This document shows positions 1 to 4,756 of a DNA stretch of 7,071 nucleotides, piece by piece (position 1 is the stretch's first letter; every line of letters begins with the position of its first letter). The notes beneath the pieces are model-generated. The model was not told the DNA's origin and did not search any database. It worked only from the letters and a program-made list of their open reading frames with translations. Source of the DNA: JAGVVZ01 sp964372465 (GTDB lineage: Archaea; Aenigmatarchaeota; Aenigmatarchaeia; CG10238-14); assembly GCA_964372465.1 (NCBI GenBank), contig CAYJRA010000027.1, positions 1-7,071 on the forward strand. The letters are read 5' to 3'. Both the position numbers and the translations under genes were made by a program.

Positions 1-156
1 CCACCCCTTGTGTGCTCCCCCGCCAATTCCATTAAGTTTCAACCTTGCGGTCGTAGTTCCCAGGTGGCCCGTTTAACACCTACGCTCCGGCACAACAGAC
101 CCACGAAAGGTCTGTAACACCAAACGGGCATCGTTTACAGCTAAGACTACCGGGGT

Positions 157-193
157 TTTTAGCACCAAGTATTTTTGGTTAGACACCAGATGT
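157..193 (-). other. Archaeal 16S rRNA intron 3 (37 nt, inside the 790 loop)
   Basis: A 37-nt insertion inside the universally conserved GGATTAGATACCC loop, at about E. coli position 793/794. On the minus strand the BHB is clear: central helix TTAG/CTAA (4 bp), 5' bulge ATA, 3' bulge AAA, intron helix CATC/GGTG (one G-U). An outer exon helix CGGG/CCCG is separated from the centre by one A-C mismatch. Cutting AT^A and AA^A joins to GATTAGATACCCCGGTAGTC, an exact canonical sequence. A small ACCAA/TTGGT hairpin lies inside. There is no coding capacity. Confidence 0.87.
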
Positions 194-205
194 ATCTAAT
201 CCCGA

Positions 206-252
206 ATAAGCCCAACCGAAGACACATTAAAGCGTCCTCTAAGAAAGCTGGT
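206..252 (-). other. Archaeal 16S rRNA intron 2 (47 nt, near E. coli position 781)
   Basis: A 47-nt insertion between GGGAGCGA and TCGGGATTAG on the minus strand. A BHB can be drawn: intron helix CCAGC/GTTGG (one G-U), 5' bulge GAA, central helix GAGC/GCTT (terminal G-U), 3' bulge ATT. An internal GAGGAC/GTCTTC hairpin fills the rest. Position 781 is a known archaeal 16S intron site. The geometric rule (GA^A, AT^T) gives GCGATCGGGATTAG. Shifting both cuts by one (removing 251-205) gives GCGAACGGGATTAG, closer to consensus. Length is the same either way. Confidence is lower than for introns 1 and 3 because the helices contain wobble pairs and the outer helix is weak. Confidence 0.72.
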
Positions 253-625
253 TCGCTCCCTTAGCTTTGACGGTTGTAGAGAAATAATTATTAATTAAAT
301 TTTCTATTCGTTCTTTCTTATCTGGGTGATAAAACCCAATATATTTCATATAATTTACGACGGTTTTTGGGCCAGCAAACTCAAAATGATATGTTCCATC
401 TTTACTTTCCCAAGTCCATACTGGAAATTTAATATTTATTACTTTACCTATTTTTTGAAGCAATGTCACTAAGTCATCTCGGATTTTTTTATTCTTGACA
501 CCCAACCCAAGTCGGGGTGTTATAACTTTTTTGTTTATTCTATATCTTACTCCGCCTTCTGCATCTATGTATGCCAATTCTTCATCGTACTTTTCTGGTT
601 TGGTAATAAAACATTTCTTCCCCAT
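239..625 (-). CDS. LAGLIDADG homing endonuclease encoded in 16S intron 1
   Basis: A 128-residue protein with one LAGLIDADG-like motif at residues 17-25 (LAYIDAEGG, acidic residues D21 and E23). It is followed by the usual basic beta-strand region and an NKKIRDDLVTLLQKIG helix typical of this family. Single-motif members act as homodimers and cut the intronless rRNA allele to spread the intron. At 128 residues it is somewhat short for the family. The ATG at 625 is the first start codon after an in-frame TAA, and no convincing Shine-Dalgarno is visible. Unusually, the frame does not end inside the intron. Residues 120-128 are encoded by the 14-nt exon and the first bases of intron 2, and the TAG is at 241-239. 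The linear precursor therefore encodes a tail that a spliced, circular intron would replace. The family call is firm; whether the enzyme is active is unknown. Confidence 0.85.
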   Translation of the reverse strand: MGKKCFITKPEKYDEELAYIDAEGGVRYRINKKVITPRLGLGVKNKKIRDDLVTLLQKIGKVINIKFPVWTWESKDGTYHFEFAGPKTVVNYMKYIGFYHPDKKERIENLINNYFSTTVKAKGANQLS

Positions 626-680
626 TTTTGCGTCCCAATAATTTAACAGTTTTTCACTGACTTAAATCTTCTCTACAACT
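267..680 (-). other. Archaeal 16S rRNA intron 1 (BHB type, carries a homing endonuclease gene)
   Basis: A 414-nt insertion in 16S near E. coli position 767/768. Read on the minus strand, the boundaries form an almost textbook bulge-helix-bulge. There is an 11-bp intron helix (GTTGTAGAGAA pairing with TTCTCTACAAC), a 3-nt bulge AAA on the 5' side, a 4-bp central helix GACG/CGTC, and a 3-nt bulge AAA on the 3' side. Cutting each bulge after its second base (GACGAA^A and CGTCAA^A) joins to GACGAAAGCTAAGGG, the expected 16S sequence. The outer exon helix is not evident. The tRNA-splicing endonuclease would excise such an intron, and archaeal rRNA introns are usually circularised. The length is a multiple of three, which matters for the encoded reading frame. 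Confidence 0.88.
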
Positions 681-1381
681 TTCGTCCCTCACCGTCGGAC
701 CAGTTCTAGACAGACGCCTTCGCCACAGGTGGTCCCCCTAGGATTATAGGATTTTACCCCTCCCCTAGGAGTACCTCTGCCCTCTCCCTGTCCCAAGTCT
801 TGCAGTATCCTCGACATGCTCACTAGTCAACTAGTGAATTTCACCGAGGACTTACACGACCGGCTACGGACGCTTTAGACCCAATAAAACTGAATACTAC
901 TTGAGGCGCGGGTATTACCGCGGCGGCTGGCACCCGTCTTACCCACCTCTTATTCGCCGAGCTGTTTTGACTCGACAAAAGTTACAGCAAAGCTATAACA
1001 CTCCAGATCCCCTCGTCGTCCGCTTAGACATTGCGAAGGTTTCGCGCCTGCTGCGTCCCGTAGGACCTGGATTCATGTCTCAGAATCCATCTCTGGGTTC
1101 CCACTCTCATGGCCCATACCCGTTATAGCTTTGGGGATCCGTTACATCCCCAACAGGCTGATGAGCTGTGGTCCCATCCTTAGACGCCGTAGCTTTAAAA
1201 ATTTTGTCATTCCAGAGCAAAATTCCTATCAGGTATTAGCTTCAGTTTCCCGAAATTATCTCTGATCTAAGGGTAGGTTAACCACATATTACTGAGCAAT
1301 TCGCCGAGGGCTTACCCCTCACGACTCGCATGGCTTAATCGGATTCGGATAGCAGTATCCTCCGGCAGGATCAACCGGAAT

Positions 1382-1654
1382 TGGTAGGGAATACACCCTG
1401 CTATTTAATTCACACATTTACTGACAATCTCACCAATTAGGGCTTCACATTACGATGTATAAAACCATCATAATTAGCTCTTCAAACTTTAGCAAATTAA
1501 AGCTTTGCACCAATAGCAATAATAAACATCAAAGGTATTTAAAATTGCATTATATATGATGTGTTGAGAACTTATAAAAGTTGATGTTATTAATATAAGA
1601 AAAATCCATCAATAAGGAATTATCTAATAACACCCCCGTTTCTCATATTTTTTA
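1382..1654. other. 16S rRNA upstream (leader) region without a gene
   Basis: About 270 nt, strongly AT-rich, directly upstream of the 16S 5' end on the minus strand. It should contain the rRNA promoter and the 5' strand of the precursor-processing stem, whose 3' partner is outside the window. The only specific signal I can name is a TATA-like element at 1536-1543. I see no open reading frame, tRNA or repeat here. Confidence 0.5.
1536..1543 (-). promoter_or_regulatory. Candidate TATA box for the 16S rRNA transcript
   Basis: On the minus strand this reads TTTAAATA, preceded by TT, in front of a long leader. A start about 25 nt downstream would give a leader of roughly 130 nt before mature 16S. 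The same 8-mer lies upstream of two other genes in the window (3802-3809 and 6168-6175). In such AT-rich sequence chance matches are easy, so this is tentative. TATATATGA at 1551-1559 is a competing candidate. Confidence 0.3.
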
Positions 1655-1949
1655 TTATATGACTTTTAATTCTATAGGTTCATTGGGTCTAATTGTCATT
1701 ATTACTCCATTTTCTGTTAAATAAAGGTTAGTTTGACCAGTACTCGAAAAACCATGTGGTAAAAAAATACTGAAATACCCACAATTTGCCTGAAGTATAA
1801 TTCATCGGTCCATTAAGTGTTGATCTAGATCTAGGATCAATTACTTCTGAACTAATGTTATCATATATTCTTGCAAGTTCAGACGAGACTTGGTCAACTT
1901 ACATAATTTCAGATAGCTTAGTTCATGATTTTTTAACTATTTTACAAGT
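1655..1949 (-). pseudogene. Decayed gene of unknown function between 16S and the thioredoxin reductase
   Basis: No intact frame, but the minus strand reads like protein in pieces. From 1898 the frame gives VDQVSSELARIYDNIS and continues through NYTSGKLWVFQY to a run of seven T (1767-1761). Dropping one T gives FLPHGFSSTGQTNLYL and then TENGVIMTIRPNEPIELKVI, ending at TAA (1657-1655): 80 codons from 1898. Upstream in the same frame TKLSEIM and KIVKKS are broken by TAA (1901-1899) and TGA (1925-1923). I do not recognise the family. The homopolymer frameshift could be a sequencing error, but the two stops would remain unless they too are errors. A genuine start could also lie inside the fragment, although no good one is visible. 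Confidence 0.45.
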
Positions 1950-2009
1950 TATAGAAGTACTGATATTTCAACCAAAGACTTAAGACTAATAAAATCCCAT
2001 TTAATAATC

Positions 2010-2016
2010 GGTGATC
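2010..2016 (+). promoter_or_regulatory. Shine-Dalgarno site deciding the TTG start of the thioredoxin reductase
   Basis: GGTGATC complements the conserved archaeal 16S 3' end (GATCACCTCC). The GGTG core is 5 nt upstream of TTG 2019, and there is no in-frame ATG or GTG nearby. Similar GGTG-N6-TTG arrangements occur at 3016-3028 and 4444-4456. Confidence 0.6.
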
Positions 2017-2018
2017 AT

Positions 2019-2960
2019 TTGGGTTTATCAGATAAAATTCATGACACAATTATTATTGGCGGCGGTCCTGTTGGTTTGGCAACGGGGATGTATGCCGGCA
2101 GATTGGGTTTAAAAACATTAATTTTGGCAAAAATAATCGGAGGTACGATTATCTTAACGGATATAGTTGAAAACTATCCCGGTTTCAAGAGGCTGACAGG
2201 CCAAGAGTTGACCGACATTATGAAAGAACATGCATTAGATTATAGCACAGTTGAAATAAAGGAAGAAGAAGCAATAGGTGTCAAGAAAGGAAAAGACTGT
2301 TTTGAAGTTAAAACTGATACAGGATCATATAAATGCAGAACGCTGATATTTGCGACTGGCACGAAGCATAGGGAGCTGGATGCAAAAGGCGTTCACGAAT
2401 TCGCGAACAAAGGAGTGAATTATTGTGCTCTTTGCGATTCGCCCATGTTCAAAGATAAAGTAGTAGCAGTCATAGGTGGCAGTGACTCGGCTGCTAAGGA
2501 AGCTTTAGTTCTATCAAGATTTGCCAAGAAGGTGTACATGATTTATAGAGGCGAACACATTCATCCAGAGCCTATAAATTTAGAGAGAATAAACAAATCA
2601 AAGAATATAGAAGTTATCAATTTAACGAATGTGACTGAGGTAAAGGGAGATAAATTTGTCACTTCTGTTGTTTTGGATAAACCATATAAAGGTAGCAGAG
2701 AACTAAGTCTGGACGGCATATTCATATCAATAGGCCTTGTCCCGCTCTCTGGCCTGGCCAAAAAAATCGGAGTAAAAACCAATTCTAAAGACGAGATAAT
2801 GATCAACAGGAAAGCGGAGACGAACATAGAAGGCGTTTTTGCTGCAGGAGATGTGGTGGATACGGAGTTTAAGCAGGCAATAACGGGAGTGGGTGAAGGA
2901 GTGACGGCTGCCTATGGTGCCTACAAATATTGTGAAGCCAGGGAGATCCATCCCACATGA
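2019..2960 (+). CDS. trxB: Thioredoxin reductase-like FAD-dependent pyridine nucleotide-disulfide oxidoreductase
   Basis: A 313-residue cytoplasmic flavoprotein, normal length for low-Mr thioredoxin reductases. It has an N-terminal FAD dinucleotide-binding motif GGGPVG (14-19), the redox-active pair CALC (C136, C139; family usual CATC), a second nucleotide-binding motif GGSDSA (153-158), and the C-terminal FAD motif EGVFAAGDVVD followed by FKQAITGVGEG. The enzyme would pass electrons from a nicotinamide or other donor through FAD and the CxxC to thioredoxin or a glutaredoxin-like protein. The NADPH 2'-phosphate motif HRRxxxR is missing: IYRGEHIHP stands in its place. The cofactor may therefore be NADH or something else. 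The start is TTG at 2019, supported by GGTGATC at 2010-2016. The ATG at 2041 is out of frame. No thioredoxin gene is in the window. Confidence 0.93.
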   Translation: MGLSDKIHDTIIIGGGPVGLATGMYAGRLGLKTLILAKIIGGTIILTDIVENYPGFKRLTGQELTDIMKEHALDYSTVEIKEEEAIGVKKGKDCFEVKTDTGSYKCRTLIFATGTKHRELDAKGVHEFANKGVNYCALCDSPMFKDKVVAVIGGSDSAAKEALVLSRFAKKVYMIYRGEHIHPEPINLERINKSKNIEVINLTNVTEVKGDKFVTSVVLDKPYKGSRELSLDGIFISIGLVPLSGLAKKIGVKTNSKDEIMINRKAETNIEGVFAAGDVVDTEFKQAITGVGEGVTAAYGAYKYCEAREIHPT

Positions 2961-3025
2961 TAGTATTTCCTAGATAATACAAATCATAAAATATATCTTC
3001 TGATAGTTTTTTATTGGTGATATGT

Positions 3026-3220
3026 TTGACTTATGAATACAAAAACAAAAAAGGGCAAAAATATTATTTGCATACAAAAACAATAACACTGAAAAGCACT
3101 GGAAGAAAGCAGCAGATTTTCTTCTTTAGCAAAGATCCGAAAGGATCAATAGACTTGCCGGCTGGCTATGGTATTGTTGAAAACAAGAAGACAGGTTTGC
3201 CTTTCTTAAAGAAAAAGTAA
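3026..3220 (+). CDS. Small conserved basic protein of unknown function
   Basis: 64 residues from TTG 3026: starts TYEYKNKKGQKYYLHTKTI, then TGRKQQIFFFSKDPK, and ends in GYGIVENKKTGLPFLKKK. It resembles, from memory, small archaeal hypothetical proteins with a YEYxNKKGxxYYLHxK start and a (V/I)VENKxTGLPxLKKK end; I know no function for them. It is Lys-rich, with alternating aromatic and basic strands and no membrane segment, so a small beta-rich nucleic-acid-binding fold is possible but unproven. The start is chosen from GGTG at 3016-3019, 6 nt upstream. TTG 3014 and GTG 3017 are in-frame alternatives, but they overlap that site. It follows the thioredoxin reductase gene by 65 nt and may be co-transcribed. 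Confidence 0.65.
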   Translation: MTYEYKNKKGQKYYLHTKTITLKSTGRKQQIFFFSKDPKGSIDLPAGYGIVENKKTGLPFLKKK

Positions 3221-3225
3221 TCATG

Positions 3226-3250
3226 AAAAGAATTTTTTATTTTTTTGTCT
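3226..3250 (+). terminator. Oligo-T transcription terminator
   Basis: Soon after the stop codon at 3218-3220 there are T6, T7 and T-rich tracts. Archaeal intrinsic termination relies on oligo-T in the non-template strand, often without a hairpin, and none is evident here. It would end a thioredoxin reductase / small protein transcript. The AT-rich context lowers confidence. Confidence 0.4.
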
Positions 3251-3287
3251 TTAATTTTTAATTGATCTAAAGCGATTGAATAATACT

Positions 3288-3737
3288 ATGATACAAAAAA
3301 TTGTTTCGATATCAGTTCTCTGCATTATTCTGCTAAATATTTTTTTAGCTTACAACCAGAAGTCTATACAAAATCAGGTATGCTTCAAAGACAGGTGCTT
3401 TCATGTTGAACTGGCAGAGACTCTTGAAAAGAAAACGAGAGGTTTGATGTACAGAGATCATTTAAATGCGAATAAAGGAATGCTTTTCATTTTTGAGGAA
3501 GAAGATAAACATCCGTTCTGGATGAAAAATACCCTGATACCGTTAGATATAATTTGGATTAATAAGGATGGGGAAGTTGTTTACATGAGTAAGAATACAC
3601 AACCATGCAGAATGGATCCATGTTCCATCATAACTCCGGATAAAAATTCGAGATATGTTTTGGAAATAAACAGTGGGATGATTGACACAATGGAGTTAAA
3701 AATAGGGGATAGGCTGCAATTCATTAAACCTAGTTGA
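3288..3737 (+). CDS. DUF192 family protein, membrane-anchored or secreted
   Basis: 149 residues from ATG 3288. A hydrophobic segment follows the start (IVSISVLCIILLNIFLAY), with a short basic head, so it is a signal anchor or signal peptide. The DUF192 domain follows: ETLEKKTRGLMYR, then GMLFIFEEEDKHPFWMKNTL, PLDIIWINKDGEVVYM, and near the end YVLEINSGMID and GDRLQF. These are the hallmark blocks of the family (Pfam PF02643), a small beta fold of unknown biochemical role found in archaea and bacteria, often exported. Cysteines in QVCFKDRCF and CRMDPC could form disulfides outside the cell. TTG 3276 gives four extra residues (MNNT). I prefer the ATG because neither start has a clear Shine-Dalgarno. 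It is separated from the upstream gene by a T-rich stretch, so it is probably a separate transcript. Confidence 0.88.
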   Translation: MIQKIVSISVLCIILLNIFLAYNQKSIQNQVCFKDRCFHVELAETLEKKTRGLMYRDHLNANKGMLFIFEEEDKHPFWMKNTLIPLDIIWINKDGEVVYMSKNTQPCRMDPCSIITPDKNSRYVLEINSGMIDTMELKIGDRLQFIKPS

Positions 3738-3801
3738 AACGTAACAAATTTAAGTTTAATTTTTGAGTAAAAATTTCGAGCATTGTTTCGGTTAACTTAC
3801 G

Positions 3802-3809
3802 TTTAAATA
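3802..3809 (+). promoter_or_regulatory. Candidate TATA box for the 3844 gene
   Basis: TTTAAATA, with its centre about 38 nt upstream of ATG 3844, predicting a start near 3831 and a leader of about 13 nt. It is the same 8-mer as at 6168-6175 and, on the minus strand, 1536-1543. An 8-bp inverted repeat, AAACGTAA (3737-3744) and TTACGTTT (3797-3804), ends at this box; its meaning is unknown. Confidence 0.35.
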
Positions 3810-3843
3810 AATCATAAAAACTTTATCCCACGTTATAGAAGGC

Positions 3844-4176
3844 ATGTCCAAGAAAATTCAAGCTTACTTGATTAGAGGTCAAGATAAATGGATATTGGTA
3901 ACTAATTTGTATGAAGAACTGCCGGGCAATATGTTGGGAGAGCTTGAAAATACTAGACATGCGTCAATAGATCAAGTTGCCAGATTAGTAACATATGGTT
4001 CTACATCAAGTATTCTATTATTGGACCCTGACACATTGAGTGATAAATTAGGAGGATATGGAATAAGGCCGATAAGATCTGTTTTTGACGCTACAGACTA
4101 TGGCAGAGTTTTTTCATTGAAATTCGAAAGAAAAAGCCCTTTGACACGCAACAATTTCAGGGCAGAAAAGGATTGA
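3844..4176 (+). CDS. Hypothetical protein, 110 residues
   Basis: I do not recognise a family. The protein starts MSKKIQAYLIRGQDKWILVT, has no signal peptide or transmembrane segment, and appears to be a small soluble alpha/beta protein (YLIRGQDKWILV and SSILLLDP read as strands, HASIDQVARLVTYG as a helix). The C-terminal 15 residues are basic and polar. It has no Cys or obvious metal-binding or catalytic motif. It starts at ATG with only a weak purine stretch (GAAGG) upstream, so the message may have a short leader. It converges on tRNA-His, 14 nt away. Codon and amino acid composition look normal for the window, which supports a real gene. Confidence 0.62.
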   Translation: MSKKIQAYLIRGQDKWILVTNLYEELPGNMLGELENTRHASIDQVARLVTYGSTSSILLLDPDTLSDKLGGYGIRPIRSVFDATDYGRVFSLKFERKSPLTRNNFRAEKD

Positions 4177-4190
4177 CAAGCAATGGAGAG

Positions 4191-4264
4191 GGCCTGAGCC
4201 GAGATTTGAACTCGGTCATAAGGCTCCACAGGCCTTTGCGCTGCCAAGTTACGCTACTCAAGCC
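4191..4264 (-). tRNA. tRNA-His (anticodon GTG), with encoded G-1
   Basis: A full cloverleaf on the minus strand. The acceptor stem is GCTTGAG/CTCAGGC (one G-U), T8 A9, D stem GCGT/GCGC, anticodon stem AAGGC/GCCTT with loop CTGTGGA, anticodon GTG at 4229-4227, variable loop ATGA, T arm CCGAG-TTCAAAT-CTCGG. The base before position 1 is G (4264) and the discriminator is C73 (4191). The extra G-1:C73 pair is the defining identity element of tRNA-His. CCA is not encoded, so it must be added after transcription. There is no intron. Confidence 0.97.
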
Positions 4265-4307
4265 ATATTAATATCAATATCCTGCAAACTATTAAAAACT
4301 CATATCA

Positions 4308-4319
4308 ATTTTTTATATT
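4308..4319 (+). promoter_or_regulatory. Candidate TATA box for the microprotein-Rieske operon
   Basis: A TTTTTTATATTT stretch on the plus strand resembles the archaeal TATA consensus and lies about 65-70 nt upstream of the ATG at 4382. That predicts a start near 4340 and a leader of about 40 nt carrying the strong Shine-Dalgarno. It is the only good candidate in the gap between tRNA-His and the operon. Confidence 0.35.
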
Positions 4320-4368
4320 TAGTAAACCTTATTTCTATAAACAACATAAAATTAGTTAAAGAATTAGT

Positions 4369-4376
4369 GGGGTGAT
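4369..4376 (+). promoter_or_regulatory. Strong Shine-Dalgarno site for the microprotein
   Basis: GGGGTGAT, complementary to the archaeal 16S 3' end over GGTGAT, 5 nt before ATG 4382. Its quality and spacing are the main reason to believe the 19-codon frame is translated. Confidence 0.6.
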
Positions 4377-4381
4377 AACAG

Positions 4382-4441
4382 ATGTGCGGTGGCTGTGGTT
4401 GTAGAGACGAAGAAATGACAAAGAAGAAAAAGAAGAAATAA
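4382..4441 (+). CDS. 19-residue Cys-rich, Lys-tailed microprotein
   Basis: An ORF of 19 codons: MCGGCGCRDEEMTKKKKKK. Three cysteines in CxxCxC spacing (C2, C5, C7) are followed by an acidic patch and a run of six lysines. It has one of the best Shine-Dalgarno sites in the window: GGGGTGAT at 4369-4376, then 5 nt, then ATG. It ends 12 nt before the TTG of the Rieske gene, and its terminal codons overlap neither that gene nor its ribosome-binding site, so the pair looks like an operon. The cluster could bind Zn or an Fe-S centre or carry thiol chemistry, and the Lys tail could bind nucleic acid or membrane, but this is inference. It could be a leader peptide instead of a functional protein. Confidence 0.58.
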   Translation: MCGGCGCRDEEMTKKKKKK

Positions 4442-4453
4442 CCGGTGTTTTGT

Positions 4454-4756
4454 TTGGGTTTTATAAAAGTAATTAAAAAATCAGAACTGTCTTTAGGAGA
4501 AGGAAGGACGATTAACATAAAGGGAAAGGATATCGCAATATTTAATGTAGGCGGGAATTTTTTTGCAATAGACAATTCATGCGCACATATGGGTGGATCG
4601 CTTGGCGAAGGCTTTTTAATGGGGAGAATCGTGTCCTGCCCTTTACATGGTTGGCAGTTTAACGTGACTACAGGAAAATCTACTAGCATGTCGAATATAC
4701 AAGTTAAAAAGTATAACACAAAGATAGAAGGAGAAAATGTTTTGGTTGAAATTTAG
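4454..4756 (+). CDS. Small Rieske [2Fe-2S] ferredoxin
   Basis: 100 residues from TTG 4454. The cluster motif is complete: C-x-H (CAH, residues 43-45), 16 residues, C-x2-H (CPLH, 62-65), with GG in the first loop and the HGWQF block after it. The protein is essentially one Rieske domain, like the soluble ferredoxins of dioxygenase or nitrite-reductase small-subunit type, with no membrane helix. It would carry one electron between a reductase and an unknown partner; no oxygenase or cytochrome gene is near. GTG 4445 gives three more residues but lies inside the GGTG ribosome-binding site (4444-4447), so TTG 4454 is preferred, matching two other genes here. It probably shares a transcript with the microprotein. 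The stop overlaps the stop of the convergent transporter gene. Confidence 0.92.
   Translation: MGFIKVIKKSELSLGEGRTINIKGKDIAIFNVGGNFFAIDNSCAHMGGSLGEGFLMGRIVSCPLHGWQFNVTTGKSTSMSNIQVKKYNTKIEGENVLVEI

Larger units (their letters stand above)
1..1381 (-). rRNA. 16S ribosomal RNA, 5' part, interrupted by three introns (3' end beyond the window)
   Basis: Small-subunit rRNA read on the minus strand. The archaeal 5' end (ATTCCGGTTGATCC) begins at 1381, the 530-loop core GTGCCAGCCGCCGCGGTAA is near 915-935, and the archaeal 915-region GGCGGGGGAGCAC is near the left edge. The 5' exon (1381 to 681) is continuous. The gene is then broken three times in helix 24 by introns at 680-267, 252-206 and 193-157, and resumes at 156. 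Joining the exons restores a normal h24, in which AGCTAAGG pairs with the later TCTTAGCT, and the 790 loop GGATTAGATACCCC. The gene runs off the left edge at about E. coli position 940, so about a third of the 3' part is missing. No 23S, 5S or tRNA gene lies upstream within 600 nt. Compared with the usual archaeal GAGCACYACAAGG the window reads GAGCACACAAGG, one base shorter. Confidence 0.97.

Noticed and set aside
157..193. Reading the short 16S insertions as rRNA expansion segments
   Set aside because: They interrupt the 790 loop, which is functionally invariant, and the BHB cuts restore the consensus exactly; retention would probably inactivate the ribosome.
901..1128. 75-codon open frame on the plus strand
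   Set aside because: It lies antisense within the conserved 16S rRNA 5' exon; open only because of rRNA composition.
2561..2951. Two minus-strand frames of 74 and 88 codons
   Set aside because: Antisense to the thioredoxin reductase C-terminal half.
3737..3804. 8-bp inverted repeat AAACGTAA / TTACGTTT, 52 nt apart, as an operator or mobile-element end
   Set aside because: Short, in AT-rich sequence, with no flanking target duplication or transposase; only noted with the nearby TATA box.
4300..4719. 139-codon minus-strand frame
   Set aside because: Shadow of the Rieske gene and microprotein on the opposite strand; the Rieske frame has complete motifs.
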